The notes below the pieces were generated by a model. That model had not been told where the DNA came from and did not search any database. It saw only the letters and a list, made by a program, of their open reading frames with translations. The translations under genes were made by a program, and so were the position numbers. Source: Talpa occidentalis (lineage: Eukaryota; Chordata; Mammalia; Eulipotyphla; Talpidae). From it: a stretch of DNA of 64,000 nucleotides. The stretch lies in the NCBI RefSeq assembly GCF_014898055.3, contig NW_023604861.1:98892083-98956082 (forward strand), given 5' to 3'. This document shows, one piece after another, positions 1 through 11,596 of the stretch (positions are counted from its first letter, which is position 1; each line of letters opens with the position of its first letter).

Positions 1-190
1 TCGCTCACCCATAGCTACCTAGTTGAATACCTGGGTAGGAAACAAGGAAGCAGCTTCTTGGGAGGAATCCAGCTACCCCCACCTTCCCTTCAAAAAAGGT
101 CTCTTTACTATGTGGAGGATAATTTATGCTCAACCAACAGAGTAGAATAGAAGTGAACCAATTCTGGTGTCATTTGTAGAGAAACTAGTG

Positions 191-464
191 GTTTTTTTTT
201 TTTTTTAACTTTTAAAAAAAATTTATTTATACAAGCACTGGGTACAGTCAGACGCGCCGGAGGGTGAGAAAATTCACCGGAGCCAGAGCGGGGAGCAGAG
301 CAGGTAGACAGATGAAATACACTGCTGAGGGGACCAGTGGGCGGCAGGAGAGGTCTGCGCGCCATGTGGGACCCTCGCTGGTGACCGGGGATCGAACTGG
401 CACTGCAGAGGCTACGGGGCAGCTCCGCAACCCAGCGCTCAACCGCTGTGCCACTGGGGAGGCC
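191..464 (-). mobile_element. tRNA-derived SINE
   Basis: Reverse complement of the window's dominant SINE: tRNA-like head with A box (TGGCRCAGCGGTTGAGCGC type) and B box (GGTTCGATCCC type), a unique body and an (AAAT)n/A tail. A 13-bp duplication AGAGAAACTAGTG flanks it (178-190, 465-477). Confidence 0.9.
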
Positions 465-477
465 AGAGAAACTAGTG

Positions 478-1813
478 TTTTTGATATGGGGCTTGTGGCC
501 CTGTGTATGGGGGGAATCAGATGATAAAAGAATCATTCCAAATTCCAACTCTGATCAACTCCCACCCCTCCCTGCCACCTGCATGAACCTGGCTTTACAA
601 GCCCTCCATTGTCCTCCAGTTAAACCTCAAGGCCTTAGTTTGTAAGACTTTTCACTAGCCCTGCTTCCTCCCCATTCCCCTGGAACTCTTCTGTCCTCAG
701 CATCCCTGCCCCTCACAGCCTATCTGTGGGCTAAACCCTGAGACACCACTGCAGTTCCCCAGCAGCATGGCCCCCCCTCAGGTCCTCTGGGGCACAGAAA
801 ACATAAAGCACCAATCTCAAAAACATTGTCTCCACTGCTCCCGCTCTTCCCATGTGCCCCCATGGCACCCAGCGCTTCTCCTGGCTGGTCACTGGCAGAC
901 CTGTTCTGGGCCAGCGCCACCTTCCCTGAGGGCCATGAGTGTTTCCTGTTCACCACCAATCCCCAGTTCTACCTAATCCCATTAGACAGCAGTCCTAAAC
1001 TCACACTTTCTGTTTTTTTACACCAATTAAAAAAAAATTATGGTGCGTGTGCCCATAGCCAACATCAGACGCACCCCACACCCCAACATCAGACACTTCC
1101 CCAGGGGCTTTGAGGGGTTCCCAGAGGCTCTCCAGTGCTGGGAGCCATCCCCAGGCTACTTCTGGAGAACTGCTCCTCGCCCTGTCGGCCTAAATCACAG
1201 GGGCCCTGCACGGAAGAGCGCTTTCCACCAGTCCGCTCAGCACCCTGACTTTGGAGAAAGGCTAGAAAACACACACACACACACACAGAGCTGAGAAGGC
1301 AGGGACAGTTAGCAAGATTTTATTAAGCGGAGGACAACAAAGACAACACTGCTTCTTGACGTTGCTGTTCAGCCTACCCCACAGGGCAGGTGCTGCACCC
1401 TGCTCCTGACGTGGGGTTTTGGGGCAGGATCCAGGCTGCAGTCACCCTCTGCAGGTCCGGGCAGTCCACACCTGGGAATCTAAGTCAGACGCTCACTGGC
1501 TCAGAAAAAAAAGGAAGGTTTGTTTGCTTAAACCTCCTCTGAGCTTTTACACTCTAAGTCTTCATTCCCTGTCCCAGAATGAAGCTCTCCTCCTAGCTGT
1601 TAGTGGATAGCCCAGACAAGTGCTTCAAACTGTTGGAAAACAACAACAAACTTTTGAAACTTGGAAGGGCAGGGACTTTGGGTTAAGAAAAATGGAATTA
1701 AAGACTTGCAGCTGGCAGGGATGACTCCCCCATCTAAGTGCCTCTATAAAAGCCGAAGTCCCCTTCCTTTTCTTTGAGACACTCCTTATTAATGAATGTT
1801 CTTCTGATTAATT
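478..1813. other. Intergenic, no gene seen
   Basis: Unique-looking mixed sequence with a CA microsatellite. Short ORFs on both strands lack coding bias or recognisable domains. Confidence 0.6.
1269..1288. repeat. (CA)n microsatellite
   Basis: About ten uninterrupted AC/CA units. Confidence 0.9.
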
Positions 1814-1828
1814 AAGAGTTTCTCCTGG

Positions 1829-2291
1829 GGGCCTCCCCTGGTAGCGCAGCGGTTGAGCGCTGGGTTGCGAAGCTGCCCGCAGCCTCTGCGGCGCCGGTTT
1901 GATCCCCGGCTGCTCCCCGGCCACCGGAGGAGGGTCCCACATGGCGCGCAGACCTCTCCTGCCGCCCGCTGCTCCCCTCAGCAGTGTACTTCGGTCCTTC
2001 TGCCTGCTCTGCTCCCCGCTCTGGCTCTGGTGAATTCTCTCACCCTCTCGTGCTTCTGACTGTACCCAGTGCTTGTATAAATAAATCTTAAAAAAAAAAA
2101 ATTGTTAAAAAAAAGAAAAAGTAAAATGTTGCAACTGCTGTGAAAAACGGTTTGGCAGTTTCTCAGAATGCTGAACAAAATATCCTGCAATCCAGTGATC
2201 ACACTCCTAGGTACTTACTTAAAGAATTGAAAGGGGCTCAGATAGTACTTAAACACATAGTTTAATGTATAATCATTCATAAAAAAAAAAA
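1829..2291 (+). mobile_element. SINE fused to an L1 fragment (composite insertion)
   Basis: A complete SINE (about 1829-2115) is directly followed by about 165 bp of L1 ORF2-end-like sequence and a terminal poly(A). One 15-bp duplication, AAGAGTTTCTCCTGG (1814-1828, 2292-2306), brackets the whole unit, so SINE and L1 fragment arrived together. Confidence 0.8.
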
Positions 2292-2306
2292 AAGAGTTTC
2301 TCCTGG

Positions 2307-3503
2307 ATTATCCAGTGTATGTTATCTTTCACGCCAGTCCTTTTCATGTGAGGTGCAAGAGGAATCCTGGCTTTGTTTCTGATGGGGGGAAAAAATGTGA
2401 ACATTCTCCAAGGCTAAGGGGACAATGCCAATAAAGAAGAAACAAGTGGAGAAGTACTGGTAAGAGAGATGAGATTATCTACACACTCAACAATTGTTGG
2501 GTCCCACGCCAGTTACTAAGAGGAGTGCAAATGTAAAGAATATATCATTTCTTCCCCGAAAGGACCCACGGCCAAGGAATGCAACATGACATGAACATAA
2601 ATAGTCATCATATGAAGCCACACTGCTGAGTGCTGTGGTAGTGATGTTGCCATTTTCCAAAATGAAAAATAAGAGCTGTGGAATTTCAGCTCGGGGGAGG
2701 CAGAAAACAGAGAATTGGAAAGGAAAGCTGATAAAGGCTGACGGCGAGGCTATTTCAAGTGGTAAAAACTGAATAAATGTGTGGCAGCAGAGAGTCATGG
2801 GATCCATGAAGAATTAGTAAGTAGTACAGTTTAGCAGAAACGTGGGCTGGGGCAGAGGAGTCGGGATCCAAGCACGGAAGGTCAAGTCTAGACATGGTTG
2901 TGCAAGCACTGGCAGAGAAGTAAAGGTCAATGCAGATTTTGAGGGATAAATTACATAGCGTCACACAATAAGACATGAACCTAACTGCAGGGTGGAAGAT
3001 GGATTATAGAGGCTGTGTGCTTATAGAGATGATGGGATGAGGCCCTGAATGAAGGAACTGGCAGAGGGCGTGGGTTGATCAGGAGATTAGAGTAACCCGC
3101 AGACAGAATCTTTGCCTAATGAGTGAACGGAGGCAGGTGAGCCGGAGTCCCTCCAGGATATAATAATGGTTTTATCGTGAACCGTCAGTGCTCCCACAGG
3201 CCGAGAGAGATGAGGCGAGACCATGTGGTCATGGCAAGTGGCAGTGCCCGGAAGGACAAGGAAATTGCATCATGAGTAGAGGAGGCAGGGCTGAGTGAGC
3301 CTCCTTTGGCTGCAGGCTCTTTGACAGAAGCAATCAGGTGTGATTTGCCTTTGTCCTTGCCTTAGTTTTTGCCTCAGCTGGCATCACGCCTTTGGCTTAG
3401 TGTGAAGTCTTGAAAGTACATGAGGCGACCAAGGAAGAGCTGAGAGGCAGAGAAGAGGAATGCCAATCAAAATCGCCCAGAATACGTCTTTCGTAAAGAA
3501 AGT
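2307..3503. other. Intergenic, no gene seen
   Basis: No ORF of interest. Possibly very old repeat sequence, unassigned. Confidence 0.5.
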
Positions 3504-3508
3504 GTCCA

Positions 3509-3563
3509 GGGCCTCCCCTGGTGGCGCAGCGGTTGAGCGCTGGCCTGCGAGGCTGCCCGCAGC
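3509..3563 (+). mobile_element. SINE head fragment (3' truncated)
   Basis: Only the tRNA-like first 55 bp of the SINE (through GGCTGCCCGCAGC) is present; the sequence then switches to unrelated DNA. A short GTCCA repeat flanks it (3504-3508, 3564-3568). Confidence 0.7.
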
Positions 3564-4299
3564 GTCCAAAAGGCTGAAGGTGGCAGAGAGAGAAAGAGGC
3601 ATGAGTGGGGGCGGGGGGAATCCAGGTGTGCCAGTTCTGGACACTGAGGCAAAGGACTCTGCCAATGTTTCTTATTGTTGGCTGTGGAGCTCCATGGCCT
3701 CAGAGAACTACAATGCAGGCACATCTAAGAAGCTTCTTCTATCCTAGCCTCTGAAGACCTGCAGTGCTGTCTAAAATTTTTATACCTAGAATTTTCCTGC
3801 TGTCTCTATCCCTTGTTGGTCAAAAGCATGAGAATTGGCCTCAACAAACAAACAACAAAGAATGTTTTTTTGTTAGAGGAATGAGAAGAAAAGTATGCCA
3901 GTTACTAAGTTTTCATTGTGTCATATACATCGTACTAATGTTACATATTATAGTTCCAAATTCATAGTCTTTTTGGCTTGTGTTCCTGGGTCTAGAATTC
4001 AGCAAACCACAGTTTTGCTTTGCCTGATGCTTCCCTGTTAGCTCTGCTAATAGGAGCCTGCAATGCTGATGGAGTAAAAAGGGACTTGCTTCTTCTAGCT
4101 ACTTCTCATTGGCTCCTACTTTCTGTTCCTGTGTTACCTATGATTAAGGGGATAGACGAATTTTAGCTCAAGTTTGAGTTATAATGGACCCAGTCCTCTG
4201 TAGGTACACCCCTTAGTTGTGCCTCTAGTTCCTGAATGTGTAAGTGGAATAGACATACTTGGCAACTGGCAGAGTCCCCTCCGCACTGGCTCACAGTGA

Positions 4300-4615
4300 T
4301 GCTTAGTCCGTTTGAGCTGCTATAACAAAACACCAGAGACCGGGTAGCTTATAAAGAACAAAAAAGTATTTCTCGCCGTTCTGGAGGCAGGGCAGTCCAA
4401 GATCGAGGCACCAGCAGATTCAATGTCTGCTCAGGTCTGCTTCCTCACAGAGGGTGCTTTCTTGCTGTGACTTTGCATGGGGGACCAGCAAGCTGTGGAT
4501 CCTCTCTTATAAGGGTATTAATCCTAATCATGATGGTGCCACCCTCATGATTTAATCTCATTTGAGCCCCTCATTCCATTAAAACAAAAGGCACAGAAAG
4601 AGGTGACTTTACTGG
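4300..4615 (-). mobile_element. MaLR/ERVL-type LTR relic
   Basis: TTAGTCCGTTTGAGCTGCTA, TTCTGGAGGCAGGGCAGTCC and CACCCTCATGATTTAATC are the reverse-strand landmarks of mammalian MaLR-type LTRs. The copy is old and truncated. Confidence 0.5.
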
Positions 4616-5394
4616 CTGGGGTGAGTGATTCCAATTACCAAGGGGAAATTGGAGTCACTATCACACGATTATGACAAGGAAGACAATGTGTGAAGCCCAG
4701 GGGACTTGTGGAGCTGGCTTCTGTTTAGCATTTCCCCACCCCCCACACAAATGACTCTTGCTGTGCTTGCATGACATATGGACTAAACTGCTTAGGAAGA
4801 GAAAAAAGTCAAGCCCACATATTTAAAAATTTCTTTCCCCTTGTTTCATTTCCCCTTCTCCTGCTGCTCACCCTTTGCCCGCTCTGCTCCAACTCTTAGC
4901 TTTCCTCCACCGGTGCATTCTGGCCCACTCCCCGGGTCTGCTCCTCCACGCCCTCCGAGAAGGCTTCACCTGAGCAGCCCGGGCAGGGACCCTCCAGGAG
5001 AAGTTCCCTCTGGGACAGTCTGAAACAAAGACTGGTTCCCAGCTTCCTTAGCGATCACTTCAAAGCCAGCAGGTTGTGGATAGAAGCAGATTCCCGGCCT
5101 TGCTGGGTCTCTCACAGTATGTAGATGCCATCTACCCATCCAATTAGCTGCTTTCAAAACCACACACTATCCAAGTCTTCCCAAACCAGATTTTGTAAAG
5201 AGATGACCTTGCCTCTTATCACCCACAGCTGCCACCTCTGGGCGCTGGGAGGAGTGTGATGGGAGTGTCTGCAGCCAATTGACACTTTGCTTACTGTCAC
5301 AGTCAGGCATGAGTTACAGGATTTGGTTTCCAAACATAACAGCATCGCCCATTTCAAACCACGGGTGCCACGTCAGTGGAATTAACCAGTGTAA
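4616..5394. other. Intergenic, no gene seen
   Basis: Unique-looking DNA; only short unsupported ORFs. Confidence 0.5.
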
Positions 5395-5525
5395 CTCAAA
5401 AGTACAGGCTCTAGAGCTAAAGTGCCAGTCTTCAGCGGTCATTCTCTCACCAGCTGTGTGAGAAGTTACTTCACTTCTCTGTGCTTCAGGTTCTTTCTCA
5501 TCTATAAAAGTAGGGAAAGATGGCC
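5395..5525 (+). repeat. MIR SINE relic
   Basis: Core text CCAGCTGTGTGAGAAGTTAC, TTCTCTGTGCTTCAG and CTCATCTATAAAA follows the MIR consensus. Confidence 0.7.
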
Positions 5526-5939
5526 GAGTAGGAAGCACCAGGCATCTATGGCCCCACCTAATAAGCGCACTGGCATCATCTGTCTGATGTAACTGTTGTG
5601 CAACTCTGGGATTCTATTGAAGGCTTGCAATTTCCAGGGAAAGACTTGCAGGGTAAATTTTGGTTCCTTTGAGGGAATATGAGCAATTATCTTGGCAAAG
5701 TAACTGTGTGCCAGTGCCCCACCCCAATCAAGGGAAGGGTGGTTGTGCCAGTGTTCCTGGAGCAGCTGGCACACAGCATGTGGGGGTTAAGTGGACAACG
5801 GGACTCTGCCCTTCAAATGTTGGGGATCTGTGTTCTGATTGCTGACTGATGCTTGTGATGGCAAAAGCACACACCAAGAGGTGGTGAGCCATCGCTGCGC
5901 GCCTTCCTGCATGTGGTGAACACCTCCAGCCCTGGCTGA

Positions 5940-6090
5940 CGTGACTTGCGCACCACTTGGTCTGGGTGGCGATGCAGCCTGACAGCATGAATGCATCAAT
6001 ATCTAATGCCACTGTGGAATCAAAAAATTAAAAATGGTTCTGGTGGTAAGTTCTCTTATGTGTGTTTTAACAGAATTTAAAAAATAATAG
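5940..6090 (+). mobile_element. L1M 3'-end scrap
   Basis: GAATGCATCAATATCTAATG followed by AAAAATGGTTCTGG and TATGTGTGTTTTAACA fits the tail of an old L1 3'UTR. Confidence 0.45.
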
Positions 6091-6568
6091 CAATAACTGC
6101 TTGGGGTAAGGCATGAATAGGAGCACTGAGGGTTTACTATTCTACTCCTTAATTGGGGGGACAAATCAAGGCCAGGATGCAAGCAGCACTCAGCATCAAC
6201 TAATGAAGTAGAGGCTAAGTGAGGGTCAGAACAGAATCCTGATTCAGTGTGTCTCCTAACAATAACTCAGTGCTATGTTGGCATTCCTCTCCTGGGTGTA
6301 AGAGGCTGCAGCAGCTCCCAGAATGAAGTCCTTTGGAGGAAGGAAAAAGAGGCCACCACAAGGCAGACCTCCCCCTTTTTATCAGGAGGAAAAGCCTTAC
6401 TGCTAGCCCCTGGCATATTCCACTCAGGATTCACTGGCTAGCACTGAGCTACATGCCCACCCCTTAAGAGGGCTAAGTCTTCCTTCCCCAGCAAAGGGAT
6501 TTTCCCCTTATTCTTCGACAAAACCGAAATTTCACTAGTAAGGACACTGGGAGAGCAGTCATCAGTTT

Positions 6569-6849
6569 TTGTTTTTGTTTTTGTTTTTAAGATTTATTTA
6601 TTTATTTATACAAGAACTGGGGTACAGGCCAGATGTGCGGGAGGGTGAGAGGATCCAGAGCCAGAGCGGGGAACAGAACAGGCAGACTGACGAAACACAC
6701 TGCTGAGGGGAGCAGCAGGCGAGACAGGAGAGGTCTGCTGCACCATGTGGGACCCTCGCCGGCTGGCCAGGATCGAAACCGGCGCTGCAGAGGCTGCGGA
6801 CAGCCTCACAGAGCAGCGCTCAACCGCGTGCACCACCAGGGGAGGCCCC
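6569..6849 (-). mobile_element. tRNA-derived SINE (longer 'GGGGTACAGGCC' type)
   Basis: Full-length minus copy flanked by AGTCATCAGTTT (6557-6568, 6850-6861). Confidence 0.88.
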
Positions 6850-7056
6850 AGTCATCAGTTTATGTTATACCATCTTTATGATGTTCCTTGGCGACCAACA
6901 TTAGACTCTTCCTTTGCCCAGCATCAGTGAATATAAATTTACTTTCTCCTGAAGAGAGTTTAAGGACTCTTTGTTTACTTGACCTACTATGTAGTCAGAG
7001 CCACAGAACCAGTTTCAGTTTCTTTTCCTTTCTTTCCCTTTAAAAAAGTGGTTAGA

Positions 7057-7153
7057 ACTCTGTCCCTGGTGAATCCTCTCACCCCCCGCATCTCTGGCCT
7101 GTACCCCAGCTCTTGTATGCATAAATAAATAAATAGTTTAAAAAAATTAAAAT
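7057..7153 (+). mobile_element. 5'-truncated SINE
   Basis: Only the last ~60 bp of the SINE body and its tail are present. AAAAAAGTGGTTAGA flanks it (7042-7056, 7154-7168), showing target-primed insertion of a truncated copy. Confidence 0.85.
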
Positions 7154-7169
7154 AAAAAAGTGGTTAGAG

Positions 7170-7650
7170 CAGCTTTATTCATCATTACCAAAACCGAGAA
7201 GCACCCATGATGGCCTTCAATATGTGAATAAGTAAATAAAACTGTGGTACAATTTTATTACTGGAAGATTATTCAATACGAATGAGAAATGAGCTATCAA
7301 GCCATAAAGAGACATGCAGGAAACTTGAGATCATATTGCAGTGAAAGAAGCCAGTCAGAGAAGCCAGCATACTCTGTGATTTTCCAGCCATGACATTTGG
7401 AAAAGGAAACGTTTTGGAGACAATGAAAAGACCAGTGGCTGTTAGGGGCTAAGGGATAGGGAGAGTTGAATAGTGGAGCAAGGGGATTTTCAGGACAGTG
7501 ACACTCTTGTGTATGATATGCTAATGATGGGTCTGTGCAATTATATAGTTGTCAAAACCCACACAAGGCACAACACACACAGTGAACCCCAAACTCCGGG
7601 GGATCATGATGGTCATGTAGATTTAACAAATAAACCACTCTGCTGCAGGA
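7170..7650 (+). mobile_element. L1 3'-end relic
   Basis: Degenerate L1 end: the region resembling 'paucity of ORF2 end plus 3'UTR' includes TTATTCATCATTACCAAAA and TATAGTTGTCAAAACCC. No open frame survives. Confidence 0.55.
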
Positions 7651-7925
7651 TGTCGATACTGGGGAAATGGTGGGGGTGGGGGGTGGATCTCAAAACCTAA
7701 AACTGCTAAAAAAGACTTATTCATTAAGACAAAGCCAAATTGTCTTCCTATGGCTAAATACTTGAAGCAGCAATATAGTGACTTCTGGGCAAATCTTGAG
7801 TACAGAAACCAGACGTTCATAAGTGTTACCTCAAGGAATGAGGCAACACTGAGGATGACCAGGACACCGCACTGCCATCACTGGGCATGTCAATTTAGCT
7901 TTGGGTGCGCCATCATTTATTCTTT

Positions 7926-8207
7926 TTTTTTTTTTTAGATTTATTTTTATTTATTTATACAAGCACTGGGTACAGTCAGAAGCGCGGGAGGGTGAGAGAA
8001 TTCACCAGAGCCAGAGCGGGGAGCAGAGCAGGCAGAGGGACCGAAGGACACTGCTGAGGGGAGCAGCGGGCGGCAGGAGAGGTCTGCGCGCCATGTGGGA
8101 CCCTCCTCCGGTGGCCGGGGAGCAGCTGGGGATCGAACCGGTGCCGCAGAGGCGGCGGGCAGCTTCGCAACCCAGCGCTCTACCGCTGCGCCACCGGGGA
8201 GGCCCTA
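7926..8207 (-). mobile_element. tRNA-derived SINE, young type
   Basis: Full length; 16-bp perfect duplication CCATCATTTATTCTTT (7910-7925, 8208-8223). Confidence 0.9.
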
Positions 8208-8379
8208 CCATCATTTATTCTTTATGAAGACATGGTCCATCCAAAAGGAATGACATTGGTGTGTTCAAATCCAGTTGCTTCTCGTCCCCCACTGTAATTA
8301 ATCCTTTGTCATCTTCTTACTTCTCTCAGCATATTTAGAGTATAGTATATTTTTTCTTTTAGGGCTGGGGATGAGGCCG

Positions 8380-8585
8380 TTTGTTTGGGGAAGCTCAAGA
8401 AATGGAAACCTAGACACCCTAAAAGGTCACAGGCTCCGCTTTCCTCTGTCCCTGGAAATGTCATGTTCAAGTTACAAAAGCCTTTTATGGGGAAGGTGGC
8501 GGGGAGAGGGTGGGGAGGGTGAGGGGGGGAGGGAGGGTGAGGAGGGGTGCTGTAGAGAAGGAGCGGCCAGGCAGCAGGCCTGCAG
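8380..8585 (+). repeat. Inverted repeat A, left arm
   Basis: Reverse complement of 9189-9395. The outer ~100 bp differ at two positions; the inner part is a G-rich tract (8490-8555) that differs more between arms. Confidence 0.85.
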
Positions 8586-9188
8586 GAGACTGGAGGTATC
8601 TCCAAGGTGGGAGACAGAGACACCCTTGGGCTACAACCATCTGACACCAGAGACTTGAGGCAGAAAGTTCTCAATAGAGGTAGGAGTGGGTTGTGGATTT
8701 ACAGTTTTAGAGAAAATGACTCTTGCAATTCTTGCCTATCTTGCCACCACCATGGCTTCCTGAGCTGAAGTTACCACTTCAACCGTATCAGTCTCTCGCA
8801 CTCACCTTAACAGATCTCTGGAATCCTTGTTTTCCTTTGCCATCTGCGTCTCCTCAAACATAACAGCAGTTTGGCCTCCTTGTTTCAGGAATATCCTGGT
8901 TACTTTCACAATGACCAAGTTTCATAACCTCCAGTAAACCTCACTTTCTGGCCACTGGCACTCAAATTGTTGACACCAGTTCTACAAAGTGTCCTAATGC
9001 ACTTCATTAATTGGAGGCCAAATGACCAGTAAAGGAAAATTGGGCAAGTTTTCTTTTTCCTAGACTTGACTGCTGCAGTTGAACAAAACACTTGGTTCCA
9101 CTTGATGTTCTTTGTTAGGTTCCTCATAGACAGGACCAATGGGAGATCATATTCTCCTCATCGTAATTCTTCCTCAAAATAATTCTCA
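8586..9188. other. Spacer of inverted repeat A, content unassigned
   Basis: A 77-codon minus-strand ORF (9139-8906) has no domain I recognise. The spacer could be a degraded retrocopy, but no poly(A) or parent gene was identified. Confidence 0.35.
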
Positions 9189-9395
9189 CTGCAGGCCTGC
9201 TGCCTGGCTGCTCCTTCTCCCCAGCACCCCTCCCCTCCCGCCTCCCCCGCACCCGCCCCATAAAGACTGACCCACTCAAAAAAAAATTCTAGCAGCTTTT
9301 GTAACTTGAACATGACATTTCCAGGGACAGAGGAAAGCAGAGCCTGTGACCTTTAGGGTGTCTAGGTTTCCATTTCTTGAGCTTCCCCAAACAAA
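9189..9395 (-). repeat. Inverted repeat A, right arm
   Basis: Pairs with 8380-8585 across a ~603-bp spacer. It holds a C-rich tract (9212-9258) and an extra ~30-bp segment (about 9263-9293) missing from the left arm. Confidence 0.85.
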
Positions 9396-9936
9396 AAAAA
9401 CTCTTCCCATGAGGAATTGTGGTACCAGCTTATTATAGATAAAAGCTACACGAAGCTGATCTTAACTATTAACAAATAAGTACAGAAAAAGATGAGAAAT
9501 AAACATAAAATGGAGTGATACATCTGGTTGATGAGATTATAAACTTCCTTTTTTATACTTTTCTGTAGTTGCCAAAATTTCTACTCAACACAAAGGCCTT
9601 TTATAGCTGAAGAATACATCTGCTGTGTTGGCTGTTCCATTTGCTCTTCCAGATCCATACTTGTCCCCTTTCTTGTGTCCTGGGGCTGCATCCCAGGAGG
9701 CTGACCTACATGTACAGCATTGCTGCTTTGTTTCCAGCTTCCAGCTGGGTTTAGTCAATGGGATATTCCAGCAGGAGAGGTTCTCAATCTCCTCCTCTCC
9801 CTAAACAACCTGTGTCCTTCTCACAGCAACTCCACGGTTACAGCTCTTGCCAGAACCCAGTAACACCCCTCCACTGGGTCATGGGTCATAGCAATTTTCT
9901 GTTATTGTGTCCTTCACCTTCCCAGTATTTTTTTTT

Positions 9937-10204
9937 TTTAAGATTTATTTATTTATTTATACAAGCACTGGGTACAGTCAGAAGCGCGGGAGGGTGAGAG
10001 AATTCACCAGAGCCAGTGCGGGGAGCAGAACAGGCAGACCGACGAAATACACTGCTGAGGGGAGCAGCTGGCGTGGCAGGAGAGGTCTGCGGGCCATGTG
10101 GGACCCTCACCCGGCAGCCAGGGATAGAACCCGCACTGCAGAGGCTGTGGGCAGCTTCGCAGCCCAGCTCTCAACCGCTGCGCCACCAGGGGAGGCCCCC
10201 CCCT
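9937..10204 (-). mobile_element. tRNA-derived SINE
   Basis: Full length, flanked by CCAGTATTTTTTTTT-type repeats starting at 9922 and 10205. Confidence 0.85.
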
Positions 10205-10573
10205 CCAGTATTTTTTTTTTAACCCTGTCCAAGTGGTCTCCTCACTAGCTGACGTGCACTTTGAGGAAGCCATTGTTTTCTGCTAAGAGTTAGCTGATAG
10301 CTCTATTACTACACCTTATGCAATATGGTGTACACCTGTCCACTCATAGTGGAAGACTTAAGGTTTTGTCGATTCACTTAAGCATAGTCACAGATAGGCT
10401 ATGCAGCTCTTGGCATCTAAACAGCAGCAGAACCCATCCTATGGCTTGCTGACGGCTTGCACTGTAGCATCCCTCAGCAGAAATGCCATTAGAGGAACTC
10501 CAGGCCAATTCTCAGCCTCCTAGAGATAGGGTCCTGGTCATAACAAAATATCCTTTAAAAAGTGGTAACATAT

Positions 10574-10848
10574 GGGGCCTCCCTGGTGGCGCAAGGGATT
10601 AAGACGCAACCTATGAAGCAATCCGCAGCTACTGCAGCACAAGTTCAGTCCCCCGGCCAGCCAGGGAGCAACCCACATGGCACAGCAGACCTCTCCTGAC
10701 TTGCCCCCTGCTCCCCTCAGCAGTGTATTTCATCAGTCTGCCTGTTCTGTTCCCCGCTCTGGCTCTGGTGAATTCTCTCACCCTCCCGCGCTTCTGACTG
10801 TACCCAGTGCTTGTATAAATAAATAAATAAATCTTTAAAAAAAAATAA
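10574..10848 (+). mobile_element. tRNA-derived SINE, older type
   Basis: Full-length head (GGGCCTCCCTGGTGGCGCA) to an (AAAT)n tail. No clear duplication remains. Confidence 0.85.
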
Positions 10849-10854
10849 AGTTTA

Positions 10855-11045
10855 AAATCAGACAAAATCTATCTACAGTGGCAGAAGCGGTAGAGAGGTT
10901 ACTCTGCAGTGGAGGGAGATAGTGTGGTGGTGTCCTGTGCTCACTGTGAAAATTCATCACACTGTACATTTTTCATTGTGTACTTTCTGCATGCATACTG
11001 TACACTCATCTCTTTTCATACACAAAAAAAACATTAAAGAATGAC
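10855..11045 (+). mobile_element. L1 3'-end scrap
   Basis: TGTGCTCACTGTGAAAATTC, ACTGTACATTTTTCATTGTG and a short A-rich tail resemble an old L1 3' end. Confidence 0.4.
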
Positions 11046-11316
11046 TTCTTGAATCCAAGTTTCATATGTTTCATGGCTGATTCTGGTTCAAACTTCATAG
11101 CAGATCTACATTTTCTTTATGGGAACTATTCAGATCTTGTCTTGACAATTATCCTGAGTTTTCTGTTTCAGACTTCATGTCAATCCTTTCAAACCAAGTC
11201 CTTTCTGTTTTCTTTCAATTCTAGATAGTCTCCTGTTTAAAAAATTTCATTTTCATTTTTCTCTGAGATGCTCATGTTGTATTATTTCTACTATTTTACA
11301 TATCTTTGGCTTTTCT

Positions 11317-11584
11317 ATTTTTTTTAAAGATTTATTTTATTTATTTATGCATACAAAAACTGGGGTACAGGCCAGAGGTACGGAAGGTGAGAGGATTCAC
11401 CAGAGACAGTGTGGGGAACAGAAGAGGCAGATCTACTGAAATACACTGCTGAAGGGCGCAGTGGGAGAGACAGGAGAGGTCTGCCGCACCAATGTGGGTT
11501 AGCTCCCTTGCTGGGGATCGAAATCATGCTGTGGTAGCTTGATAGTGCGGAGACTTTAACCCCTGTGCCATCAGGGAGGCTCTC
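11317..11584 (-). mobile_element. tRNA-derived SINE, older type
   Basis: Diverged minus copy with TGGCTTTTCT repeats at both ends (near 11307 and 11587). Confidence 0.8.
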
Positions 11585-11596
11585 TCTGGCTTTTCT

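Noticed and set aside
7926..8207. Candidate tRNA gene from A-box and B-box motifs
   Set aside because: The motifs belong to the tRNA-derived head of the SINE; a closed cloverleaf and proper 3' end are missing, and the same holds for all other copies.
8906..9139. 77-codon minus-strand ORF in the inverted-repeat spacer as a gene
   Set aside because: No recognisable domain, no splice context and no promoter signs; retained only as unassigned spacer.
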